Positions 11,040 to 20,174 of a stretch of 64,000 nt of DNA are shown one piece after another. The stretch is from Scleroderma bovista (taxonomy: Eukaryota > Basidiomycota > Agaricomycetes > Boletales > Sclerodermataceae). The stretch covers positions 1-64,000 of the forward strand of contig JAYMGJ010000084.1 in assembly GCA_037178675.1 (NCBI GenBank), read 5' to 3'. Every line of letters starts with the position of its first letter. Within the stretch, counting starts at the first letter, position 1. The notes beneath the pieces were generated by a model. It saw nothing but the letters and a program-made list of their open reading frames with translations. It searched no databases and had not been told where the DNA came from. Made by a program: the position numbers and the translations under genes.

Positions 11040-14000
11040 GAAAATACGACAATTAGAAGCGCAGCTACGACGCCCGAAGGAGCGGAGAATCCTCACCGTA
11101 AGGGACCGCGACGTCGCCAACGAGGACAGCGAGAGAGGACACATAATAAACCCGGGTCTTCCCACCACAAGTCCCTCCAGACCAACGATACTCGCGCAAA
11201 TTACCCCAAGAATACGCGAACGTCGCGTCCTAAGCTGAGCAAAGGCGAGGAAGAGCGACGAAAGGCCGAAGGCCTATGCTTTATATGCAGTGGCACAGGC
11301 CACTTCTCGCGAAACTGTCCGCAGAGGAACAAGATAACGTCTTCCTCGAAAGGAGACTCACCCCCTGGGGTAACGAGCTACGGGGTGGACGTTGACTTCG
11401 GGGACATTGAGAGCCAGCGAGGACTGACCAAGGCGTCCACATCTGGGATTCATGCCAACCTGATGGATCTTTTCGATTCAGACAACAAAGATGGCGACAT
11501 AGCTGGTCTACCTGAGTTAATGAGCGACGAATACTCTTTAACTGAGACAGATACCGTCCCTGCAACACCGGCAAACGCCAGCGAAAACGATGAATCTTCA
11601 GACATCGCTGAAAGCGAAGTGTCAGAATGGTACCCATATAAGTATCCATTTTGTAAGTTACCTACCGATTTTGGGGAACCACTTAGTGAGCGGGCACGAG
11701 GACGGTTGGCCGTGACTTGTTACCCTGGCGAGGATCCAGACGACCCGGCAGTATACGCCCGGGATCGATTCTGGGTGTATCGTGTCAAGAATGGCTGTCA
11801 CGTCGTAATGGACGACCTGTATCCCTTTGAAGACGGACTTTTGGTCGCTACAAGGTGGCTGCGTAACCCCCAGTTTCATATCGACAAGTGGTATTGGCGC
11901 CGCATAGGTCAAATGAAAAACATGTCTGATGAGGAGATTCGTCAGTTGGAACAAAGGAGAGTCGGCCTCAACTTACCCATGGGTCGTTCAGTCGAAGATC
12001 GGATTTTGGGAAGGTTGATCAGGTCAATCGACCCACGCGCCTCGATAGACGAGGATACTCGATTTACCTGCATCTGCAAGGAGGAGATAGCAGCGTATAT
12101 GATAGTAGATACGATGTCACGCACCCGCGTTCTTCTCCCAATCTATAAGACCGAGAACCCGCATTTTAATGTCGCCAGGTGGTATTGGCGACGTGTTCGC
12201 CGGTTTACATTGCAAGTCTTCGACGATCCTGAGGAATCCGGCGTCGGTAAGGATCTACGCCAACTCTTTGATCCGGAAGGGGAGCGTGATATGACCACTA
12301 TTGACGTTCTAGCACTCTATCACGCTCAACCCACACAATCTAAGTTCTCCGCTATACAGCGGAACGCGGCAGTAACGCGAGATTTTAAGCGCACTATACC
12401 GAAACCGATAGTCGTCGTGGCGCACGTGAACGGACAACCTGTGAGGGCACTAATTGACACTGGGTCACTGGCCGACTTCGTGTCATTAACTCTGGTGGAG
12501 CAATTGAAGCTGGACCGTGTTATGCTGGAAAAACCACTTACTATTCAGCTGGCGGTGCAGGGATCGAGATCGAAAGTGAACTTCAGTGTCAGTGTCCGCT
12601 TTCAATACCAGGGGGCGGATTACAAACGGTACTTCGATGTTATTAACCTGCAAAACTATGATATGATATTAGGAACGCCGTTCTTGTATCAACATCGGGT
12701 CCTGGTGGGATTGAACTCACCACGGGTGGTGCTTGGAAGTAAAGAGCCCCTTGAAATGAAGGGCGCTCAGGTCTCTGTTCTTGAATCACGCGCCACGGAG
12801 GTGTATGAGGAAAGTTTGGACAGAGTGCGTGAACGACTGCTCAAACTTGCTGAACCATTGTGTTCGCAGGCGGGCACTACTGCATTGCCCCCCCTGCGGG
12901 CCATCAATCATTCTATTCCGTTAATAGATGAGGGGAAGATTTACCCTTGGCGTCCTTCGAAATGTCCTGAACCCTTTAGGCCGCTATGGATCGAGAAGAA
13001 GAATTCGTATCTGAAATCGGGGCGGTGGGAAGCCACCACTGCGCGTAATACATGCCCGATGCTGCTGATACCGAAGCCAGGAACGCCTACGCGTTTGCGC
13101 GTTGTAGTAGACCTGCGTGAGCGAAATAAAAACACGCGTAAATTGTCGTCTCCAATGCCTGACATGGAGGGCATCCTACGACGTGTGGCGAAGAAACCTT
13201 ACCGTTCTATTATTGACGGGCAGGATGCCTACGAGCAGATTCGAGTAATCCCTGAGCACGTAGAGCGCACGGCGGTTACCACACCTGACGGGAATATGGT
13301 CAGTCATGTGGTACAACAAGGGGACTGTAACGCCCCGGCTACTTACCAAGCATTGATGAATCACCTGTTCGGTGAATACATCGGCGTTTTCATGGACGTA
13401 TATCTAGATGACTCGATCATCTATTCTGATACCTTGGAGGACCATATCAAACATGTCACCACTGTGCTTGACATACTACGGAGGGAGAAACTTTACCTTA
13501 GCAAAGCAAAGCTCCGTTTTCTTTGTAAGGAGGTTAAGATTTTAGGCCGCGTCGTTACTGACGACGGCATACGGATGGATCCCGAAAAGGTTGATCGGGT
13601 CGTCAACTGGAAAGTGCCGACGAACCATACATTGTGTCGGGGGTTTGTTGGCGCGGTTGGGTATCTCGCAGACGACATATACAAGGTTCGCGTCCCCCTG
13701 GGGGTTCTAGCTGAAGCCTGCGCGGAAACCAAGCCTTACCAGTGGGGGTACACCGAGCAACGCGCGTTTGAGACCGTGAAACGGTATGCCTCGGCGTGCG
13801 CTCCGCACTGTCGCGTTCCCCTCGACTATGGCTCGGATCGTGCCCCGATCTGGGTCATGACAGACGCCTGTGGAAATGGGATCGGGGGCGTGGTCGCCCA
13901 AGGTCGTGATTGGAAAACCGCCAGGGTGGCGGCGTTGTATTCGGCAAAGATGTCGTCCGCCCAGCGCAATTACCCTGTGCATGAACAGGAATTGATGGCG

Positions 14001-17000
14001 GGCGTGGAAACTATGCTCCGCCATCGAGATATCCTACAGGGTGTCAGATTTACTTGGGTGACTGACCACAAGGGACTAACCTACATTCTCGATCAAAGAG
14101 ACTTGTCGGGTCGTCAAGCTCGATGGATGGAGCGCCTTTCTGCGTTCGATTTCACGGTTCTGTACGTACCGGGTGAGGAGAATATATTACCGGATGCTCT
14201 ATCCCGGATGTACGAATTTGACGCACCTGGAACGATCCGGTCGCATGAGGAATATCTCCAGTGCGATCTAGATATTGACAGTGTGGTCTCGACGACGCCC
14301 ACTGGGTTAATCAGTGCGCCCTTGCTAGTGGGACCGGAGGCCATCGCACCAAATGTACGACGGAGCCACCGTCTGGCGGACAGGCGCGATGACCCGCACG
14401 ATGAGCGTCCTGTGGCGAAACCGAAGCCCAGGCGGGCTGGGCGGTCTACATTGCCAGAACCTGGGCCCTCCGCTGGAGGGGGGAGTCCCGACCCAGCGGA
14501 GCTGGCTGCACCTGTGCAACAGAGATTGATGGTGCCCCATGACACGGCATCGCAAGCCCAGAGCCCAGCGCCCGAGCCTAAGGGTCGCCGTTCGCGTCGA
14601 CCTCTAGCACCGGCTGAGAGTGGCCGACCCGAGACGGGCGCTGAATTTGCTGCGCGCATGAGAGATAAGTTCGTTCTCCGGGGCCCACGGGAACGAACGG
14701 AGGGGGGAATGGGTACTACGACCCAAACAACCCCAACGACTACACCTGTAAACGATGTGATCAATGACCCTGAACCAAACGAGCAGGAAGCGAGACGCGT
14801 AGCGCCAATAACGTACCCGCATGACGAACACCTTTTGCAGGAAGCAAAGGGCCGTTACAAGGAGGACTCGTTCTTTGAAAAAATATTAGAGACTCCTCGA
14901 GCGTTCAAGAACTTTGAACTCACAAATGACGGCTTCATACGCCTGAAGCTACATGATAGGGTGGTGATCTGTATCCCGAATATCAAGGTTGGTGAAAGGA
15001 CACTGCGAGAAATGGTCATCGACCAAGCACACTCGTTGTTAGCGCATCTAGGCTCCAAGAAAACAGTCTCGTACTTACGAGAATACGTGTGGTGGGACTC
15101 CATGGTACACGACGTTGCCGCGTTCTGCGCCTCGTGCACGACCTGTCAACGGAGTAAACCGCCCAATCAGAAACCGTACGGGTTGTTGAACCCGTTATCC
15201 GTACCATCTATGCCATGGGACGCAATTGGAGTGGATTTTGTTGGACCATTGCCTGAATCTAAGGATCGAGACGGGTCATACGACTCGATAACAGTGATAA
15301 TCGATTTACTCACCGCTATGATACACTTAGTCCCAAGCAGGACAACATACATGGCGAAAGATATCGCCGAGCTGATGTTTGCCGAGGTCTACAAGCTTCA
15401 TGGCCTACCTAGGACGATAGTCAGCGACCGGGATGTTCTGTTTACGAGTCTGTTTTGGACTCACCTCAATAAGCTGATGGGGGTAAAACAGTGCATGTCA
15501 AGCGCCTATCACCCAGAGACCGACGGCTCCACAGAGCGAGCCAACCGTACGATCGGCCAGATGCTCCGATCGTGCATCGGACCTACACAAAGGGACTGGG
15601 TAACGAAGTTGCCTGCCATTGAATTCGCTATTAATCTTGCACGATCCGAATCGACTGGTTACTCACCTTTCTTCCTGAACACCGGGCGAATGCCGAGGGC
15701 GATGATCTGGGATGCTCCAGGGACCGACGAGTATCCCAGCGTGAAGGCCTACGCTCGAAGAATGAAGTTGGCACTGACGGCGGCACACGACGCATTGCTG
15801 TCAGCGAGAGTGAAGCAGACAGTGCAAGCGAACAAGCGGAGACGTACCTGTCCGTTTGTTGTGGATGATTTGGTCTACATCTCGACCAAAAATATCAACT
15901 TCCCAAAGGGGACATCACGCAAATTGGTCCCTAAGTTCATCGGACCGTATAAGATAAGCAAGGACTTTGGTAATCACTCCTTTAGGGTTGACCTACCAAA
16001 CTCCCTCAAACAAAGAGGAATCCACGACGTCTTCCATTCCTCTCTCCTCCGTATCCACGTTCCCAACGACGACCGCCTGTTTCCCGGACGATTGGACGAA
16101 CAAATCCCAGAACTCGGCGGGACCGCTCGAGAATGGACCGTCGACAAGATATTGTCGCATCAAGGCAGCCATTCAGACGCCAAGTTCGAGGTCCTCTGGA
16201 CTTCCGGCGATAAAACTTGGTTACCATACGGTGAGATCGCGCATCTCCGCGCTCTTACTGACTACTTCGAGATATTAGGTATCGACGATGTAACTCGTCT
16301 TACCGATAGTAATATCGGCGATGCGTCGGACGATGACGACGACGTGGCAGTTGGGTGCGTGTCAATTTGCATATGTCGCCCTAACAGAAATTGCCCCGTC
16401 CATCAGGACATCCGGGAGCGTTACAACGCCACGGCCTTCGAGCAATCAAACTGCCGCGCAAGTGGACCGACTTCGAAGAGACGACCTCACCGTTGTCCTT
16501 TGAAACAGCCGCCCATAATCCCACTCAGAGGCTCCTACCGACGGACCCAGCAAGAACGCCCGGGTAACAGGCGCTATTCGACTGCCAGGCGAGACACTAC
16601 CGGTCCGAAAAACCGGAACCAACGTCAACGTCGCACCAAGAGGCCGGCGTCTCATTACGATCGCTATGATCGATGCTCCCGTGAACGACGACACTCGTCT
16701 CATGGCCGAAGTAGGCAATCTCAACGCCCACCACCCGTGCGCCACTGTCAGAGGCCATTTATCTCTGGTCCAAGGGACCGGTCGCCTAAAGCGACCGCGC
16801 GATCTACTGGTATAAAGGGGAACTGTCCATCTTGTAACCGACGCAATCGCCCAGCTCGTGTCCCGCATCGGGAGTGTGCAACCCCCTTCCGTAAAACCGA
16901 CCGCTATCCTCCTCCATTCGACTGCTTCATGATGAGCGTCGGTGATCTCGCTCTCGACCCCGAGTTCCTTCGAACGGAGGCTGACGTATACCTGGTTCGG

Positions 17001-17768
17001 GGAATCGCTGACGATGGGAACACTTATTATGAAAGTTACCACTTCGAACAGATCAAGGAATACTTTGCGGTTGAGCACGTGCTACGCAGGGGTGAATTCC
17101 CCGAGAGGATCCCAGGAGGGTACGACGCCTTCCGTCGTGCGTTCGAAAGAGACATCGTTCGGAAGGGCCGTCACGACTTGTCCTTTGCTACCATCTGTTA
17201 TGATGGAGCAAAGCCTGTGGACGTCGCCATTCCCCCCAATACCAGATCGCCTACCGTCAAGGAGGTCTTAGGACCGGACGCCGATCTTAGGAACCATTGG
17301 GAGAGGTCCGAGACCCGTAAAATGACAAAGGAAGAGGATAACGCCTTGCGCCAAATGGCCATACGGATCATGAATAGGGACGAGAGGGCAGAGGCGAAAA
17401 GAAAAGAGGCTCATAGGGCGCGGGAGAAGAAGCGGCAGAGGAAAGGGTTTGCAGTCCCCGAGGGCAACAAACGACGCATCGCCGGCACGGGCAAGAAATT
17501 CCCCAGCCACTACCACCGTCGATCGGCCTCCCCAGAGTCACGCAACCAGTCCGGACGTAACAGCCGTCGTTCTCCGTCCCCATCCCCTACGCGCTCTTAC
17601 AGAGACTCTGAATACGGGGAACCAGGCCCCAGCACGCTACCTTCTACCAATACCAATGGAGACGTCCGCATGGGGGACGAAGAAAGTTCCCCTAGTGGGA
17701 TTTCTATTAGAGGGCAGGCTGCTAAAGCTGCGAAGGGGAATAAGAAGGGAAAGGGGCGAAGCGACTAA
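11001..17768 (+). CDS. pol: Retrotransposon Pol polyprotein with chromodomain and long C-terminal extension
   Basis: 2255 codons counted from the first ATG, in the same frame as gag; probably translated as a gag-pol readthrough product. In order: a CCHC zinc knuckle (CFICSGTGHFSRNC, about residues 93-106); two copies of a module ending WYWRR (about 295 and 395); aspartic protease (ALIDTGSLADF, Asp about 487); reverse transcriptase with YLDD at 801-804; RNase H (MTDACGNGIGG, Asp about 955); a disordered linker; integrase with zinc motif CASCTTC (about 1376) and D1412, D1476, E1512 (D-35-E spacing); and a chromodomain (EWTVDKILSH...FEVLWTSGDKTWLPYGEI, about 1710-1760). About 495 further residues follow: an RS/Arg-rich disordered part, then a folded-looking stretch (YLVRGIADDGNTYYESYHFE) and a basic coiled tail. 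The extension is unusual for this class. Confidence 0.92.
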   Translation: MPGFKDTRHGKRPENTTIRSAATTPEGAENPHRKGPRRRQRGQRERTHNKPGSSHHKSLQTNDTRANYPKNTRTSRPKLSKGEEERRKAEGLCFICSGTGHFSRNCPQRNKITSSSKGDSPPGVTSYGVDVDFGDIESQRGLTKASTSGIHANLMDLFDSDNKDGDIAGLPELMSDEYSLTETDTVPATPANASENDESSDIAESEVSEWYPYKYPFCKLPTDFGEPLSERARGRLAVTCYPGEDPDDPAVYARDRFWVYRVKNGCHVVMDDLYPFEDGLLVATRWLRNPQFHIDKWYWRRIGQMKNMSDEEIRQLEQRRVGLNLPMGRSVEDRILGRLIRSIDPRASIDEDTRFTCICKEEIAAYMIVDTMSRTRVLLPIYKTENPHFNVARWYWRRVRRFTLQVFDDPEESGVGKDLRQLFDPEGERDMTTIDVLALYHAQPTQSKFSAIQRNAAVTRDFKRTIPKPIVVVAHVNGQPVRALIDTGSLADFVSLTLVEQLKLDRVMLEKPLTIQLAVQGSRSKVNFSVSVRFQYQGADYKRYFDVINLQNYDMILGTPFLYQHRVLVGLNSPRVVLGSKEPLEMKGAQVSVLESRATEVYEESLDRVRERLLKLAEPLCSQAGTTALPPLRAINHSIPLIDEGKIYPWRPSKCPEPFRPLWIEKKNSYLKSGRWEATTARNTCPMLLIPKPGTPTRLRVVVDLRERNKNTRKLSSPMPDMEGILRRVAKKPYRSIIDGQDAYEQIRVIPEHVERTAVTTPDGNMVSHVVQQGDCNAPATYQALMNHLFGEYIGVFMDVYLDDSIIYSDTLEDHIKHVTTVLDILRREKLYLSKAKLRFLCKEVKILGRVVTDDGIRMDPEKVDRVVNWKVPTNHTLCRGFVGAVGYLADDIYKVRVPLGVLAEACAETKPYQWGYTEQRAFETVKRYASACAPHCRVPLDYGSDRAPIWVMTDACGNGIGGVVAQGRDWKTARVAALYSAKMSSAQRNYPVHEQELMAGVETMLRHRDILQGVRFTWVTDHKGLTYILDQRDLSGRQARWMERLSAFDFTVLYVPGEENILPDALSRMYEFDAPGTIRSHEEYLQCDLDIDSVVSTTPTGLISAPLLVGPEAIAPNVRRSHRLADRRDDPHDERPVAKPKPRRAGRSTLPEPGPSAGGGSPDPAELAAPVQQRLMVPHDTASQAQSPAPEPKGRRSRRPLAPAESGRPETGAEFAARMRDKFVLRGPRERTEGGMGTTTQTTPTTTPVNDVINDPEPNEQEARRVAPITYPHDEHLLQEAKGRYKEDSFFEKILETPRAFKNFELTNDGFIRLKLHDRVVICIPNIKVGERTLREMVIDQAHSLLAHLGSKKTVSYLREYVWWDSMVHDVAAFCASCTTCQRSKPPNQKPYGLLNPLSVPSMPWDAIGVDFVGPLPESKDRDGSYDSITVIIDLLTAMIHLVPSRTTYMAKDIAELMFAEVYKLHGLPRTIVSDRDVLFTSLFWTHLNKLMGVKQCMSSAYHPETDGSTERANRTIGQMLRSCIGPTQRDWVTKLPAIEFAINLARSESTGYSPFFLNTGRMPRAMIWDAPGTDEYPSVKAYARRMKLALTAAHDALLSARVKQTVQANKRRRTCPFVVDDLVYISTKNINFPKGTSRKLVPKFIGPYKISKDFGNHSFRVDLPNSLKQRGIHDVFHSSLLRIHVPNDDRLFPGRLDEQIPELGGTAREWTVDKILSHQGSHSDAKFEVLWTSGDKTWLPYGEIAHLRALTDYFEILGIDDVTRLTDSNIGDASDDDDDVAVGCVSICICRPNRNCPVHQDIRERYNATAFEQSNCRASGPTSKRRPHRCPLKQPPIIPLRGSYRRTQQERPGNRRYSTARRDTTGPKNRNQRQRRTKRPASHYDRYDRCSRERRHSSHGRSRQSQRPPPVRHCQRPFISGPRDRSPKATARSTGIKGNCPSCNRRNRPARVPHRECATPFRKTDRYPPPFDCFMMSVGDLALDPEFLRTEADVYLVRGIADDGNTYYESYHFEQIKEYFAVEHVLRRGEFPERIPGGYDAFRRAFERDIVRKGRHDLSFATICYDGAKPVDVAIPPNTRSPTVKEVLGPDADLRNHWERSETRKMTKEEDNALRQMAIRIMNRDERAEAKRKEAHRAREKKRQRKGFAVPEGNKRRIAGTGKKFPSHYHRRSASPESRNQSGRNSRRSPSPSPTRSYRDSEYGEPGPSTLPSTNTNGDVRMGDEESSPSGISIRGQAAKAAKGNKKGKGRSD

Positions 17769-17794
17769 GGTAGTAAAGGGTACTGCGTGCCCTT

Positions 17795-17804
17795 GAAGGG
17801 GGGT
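17795..17804 (+). other. Polypurine tract
   Basis: GAAGGGGGGT lies immediately upstream of the 3' LTR, where plus-strand DNA synthesis of an LTR retrotransposon is primed. Confidence 0.65.
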
Positions 17805-17805
17805 A

Positions 17806-18041
17806 TGTGACGGTTCAACCATTCAGGCGTTCACACTCGGCCGAATGTCACAAGTGTCATCTATATATCATATCTCATATACCTGTTCCATGTCCTCCCG
17901 CACCTTAGTATAAGTAGCTACTCGCGCTCCCTGTAATTTCCCCGGTCTTTCTCATCCGAATACGAGACAACTGTCTGGAATTCCTGAGTGAAGATCTTAG
18001 TGTGCCGGTATCCATAGTATCCACTACTGGAGAACGTCACA
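17806..18041 (+). repeat. 3' LTR of the chromovirus
   Basis: 236 bp, identical to the 5' LTR at 8556-8791, with the same TGTGACG...CGTCACA ends. Confidence 0.93.
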
Positions 18042-18500
18042 GTAACAACAGTGGCTTACACTAAATAAAGAGTGTAAAGAGTGTAAGAAAGAATAGAGGG
18101 GAGGGCCACACAGACATAGCACTCTTAATCGATAATACCACAAACATTCCATGTATTACCCATATACCCCCTATGTCCCATCACAACCAAGCACGCACGG
18201 ACTAGGTGAGAGGAAACGAATAGGGTTGTTCAAACCTCGATTTCGCTGGTCGATTTCGCGGTTGATTTCGATTTCGATTTGGGACTTCGGGCAAGGCCGA
18301 AATTGGTCTCCAGCTTTGACATCCCCCGGTTTCGACCACCGGTTCAAACTTGCCTGTCGTCGGAGTGTGAATGACTTGATAGTAAAACTTCGCACGTGAC
18401 TGCCAAATTAAGGCATAGCGTATTACCTAATGTTGGGATATTCAGTACCGAAGGTTGCTACATAGCTCACTACAGAATGAGCCAAGTAAAAAAGAAAACA

Positions 18501-19093
18501 TGGGGGGCCCTTGAACCGCAACCACGACCATGGTCGGTTTTCCCACGCTACGACAGCTGGGCAAGGTAGTGCACGAACGATAAAAAGCACACAGAACACC
18601 ACTGGCCCCCCCTAGAACGATTATTACGAGTCATTAGTAAGTTGACCAAAACACACGAACAATGACAGACTGGCAAGAACAACCACACTCAGCGACCACG
18701 TACTCACGAATTTTTCTATCCAATGTAGACATCCTGAACATACCAAAGACCAACCAAAGACGAGCTGAAACATGAACCAATCACACAAGCAACACGATTA
18801 TTCTGAATGTGACAGTCCACTGTGGTGCTGTCCCCTCTTGCGAGATATTCGCCTCCCTTTTCCCAACCTGAGGTTTTAGTGGGTATAACGCCTACCAGGC
18901 GCCCTTCAACGGGTTTACCAGTAGGCTCACGGAGTCCCACATACCCCCGTCCTTGACGGGAAGTGCATAAGAGCATTTTTCCTCGGAACGAAGCCCAACT
19001 GGGTTTTCGATCTAGTGTATTATGTAGAGCTTGACTTGTCAGTGGCTACATAATGATATCACTTGTCCAAAAAAAACAAAAAAAAAGAAAACA
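18501..19093. mobile_element. 593-bp segment inserted in the left arm of the foldback element, flanked by a 13-bp direct repeat
   Basis: The 13-mer AAAAAAGAAAACA ends at 18500 and is repeated at 19081-19093; the interrupted arm continues directly after it. The inserted DNA begins TGGGGGGCCC and ends in an A-rich tail before the second copy. This is the form of a short retroposon with a target-site duplication. No ORF or known RNA family was recognised inside. Its first 115 bp carry an inverted G/C-run (GGGGGGCC near 18502 against GGCCCCCC near 18605). Confidence 0.55.
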
Positions 19094-19155
19094 TTAGAAT
19101 GAGTGTATACCAATAGAATAGCACCAATGAAGAGGTAGAATGCAGGCAAAAAAAA

Positions 19156-19232
19156 GTTGAGCAAGCAGACTTGAACTCATGGACTAGGCAAAATATTGAA
19201 GATGTCAACTGTTAGGCAATGCAGCCAATACA
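19156..19232 (-). other. Second tRNA-like segment, inverted, in the left inner arm
   Basis: On the minus strand a B-box-like GAGTTCAAGTC (19178-19168) and a weaker A-box-like TTGCCTAACAG are followed by a long T-run (about 19155-19148). It is the inverted partner of 19308-19382, so the two face each other head to head across an 80-bp spacer. Confidence 0.4.
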
Positions 19233-19307
19233 ATAATTAGCAACAATGGGCATATAGCCGAAGGAGGCCAACTATTCATAAATGTGTTGTTGCTAACAAT
19301 AAATATT

Positions 19308-19382
19308 GATCCCATAGCCTAATGGTTTAAATCTAACTATCTTTTTGCCCAGGCCATGAGTTCAAGTCCCCTCCTGCTCAAC
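19308..19382 (+). other. tRNA-like segment (SINE-type head) in the right inner arm
   Basis: An A-box-like TAGCCTAATGG (19315-19325) and a B-box-like AGTTCAAGTCC (19359-19369) are 33 nt apart, followed by a T-run (CTTTTTT from 19382), as in a pol III promoter and terminator. The acceptor ends do not pair well, so a functional tRNA gene is unlikely; a tRNA-derived remnant fits better. Confidence 0.45.
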
Positions 19383-20174
19383 TTTTTTGTCCTGCATTCT
19401 ACCTCTTCATCAATGCTACTCTATTGGTACCCACTTATTCTAATGTCATATTTTTTACTTGACACATTCTGTAGCAAAGCTATATAGCAACCTTTAGTGC
19501 TCGAGAGTTTTTGTGCTGAATATCCCAACATTAGATAATACGCTATGCCAATTTAGCAGTCACGTGCGACTGCGACTTAACTGAGGCTCGACTGAGACTC
19601 CCTATTTTTCGTCTTCGGCTGGGAGTGTCATAGTCCTCTTTATTTAGGCAAACCATGGGTATATAACAAAAATTAGCGTACAAGTTGGAACAAGTGCCTA
19701 AGTATTACAACTAGGTGTGGACAGCAGTTTGGCAACATTCAGACTCCGCTTACACAGTGCCGAGCCATGCCGCATGAGGTCAAGCGAAATCGACGTTGGT
19801 CGGTTTGGGTCGATTTCGACTTGGAAATCGAAATTGAAATTGAAATCGACCGGCGAAATCGAGGTTTGAACGACCCTAATATGTTGTGGAATACTTATCT
19901 GAGAAGGCTTCTGGCTTAAGTTCAAATGTGACTTTAGAATCAGATCACCCTTAGAATTTTTTCAGGTTGTTGGTCTAGTTTCGACGATGATAATGCTTCC
20001 AGACACCGTAAATAACAGTACAACGGAATTGTAGTAGAAAATACATGACATTCGAAATATTTATATGTAAACCAGAACAAGAAAGAGTCCTATTGAATTA
20101 TTGGTGCTAGACTTTCAAGGAGTATTAGGAATAACATAGTTGCATAAATAATGGCCTGGTGGATGATCAAGGCG

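Larger units (their letters stand above)
8556..18041 (+). mobile_element. Full-length Ty3/Gypsy chromodomain retrotransposon (chromovirus)
   Basis: A 9486-bp element with two 236-bp LTRs that I found identical base for base, both starting TGTGACG and ending CGTCACA. It carries gag, a zinc knuckle, aspartic protease, reverse transcriptase, RNase H, integrase and a chromodomain, in the order typical of Ty3/Gypsy chromoviruses. A polypurine tract precedes the 3' LTR. No tRNA primer-binding site was recognised after the 5' LTR (the sequence there is T-rich). The flanking 5-mers differ (AAAAT before, GTAAC after), so no target-site duplication is seen. Identical LTRs and open frames argue for a very recent insertion. 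Confidence 0.93.
18221..19878. mobile_element. Foldback (long inverted repeat) non-autonomous element with TA ends
   Basis: Outer arms: 18221-18257 (TAGGGTTGTTCAAACCTCG...) matches the reverse complement of 19842-19878 with two mismatches in 37 bp. Middle arms: 18392-18444 (GCACGTGACTGCCAAATTAA...) is the inverse of about 19516-19568. Inner arms: about 19094-19225 is the inverse of about 19310-19443. Both ends are TA, which fits a TA target duplication of a Tc1/mariner-type element, although TA is its own complement so this is not proof. No protein is encoded. The left side is longer because of an insertion (18501-19093). Confidence 0.72.

Noticed and set aside
18501..18615. tRNA on the minus strand with GGGGGGCC/GGCCCCCC acceptor stem
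   Set aside because: The T arm does not form a five-pair stem around TTCAAGG and the body is too long; only the end inversion is convincing.
19308..19382. Functional tRNA gene
   Set aside because: A- and B-box-like motifs are present, but acceptor and T stems do not pair properly and the unit is duplicated as an inverted repeat inside a mobile element.
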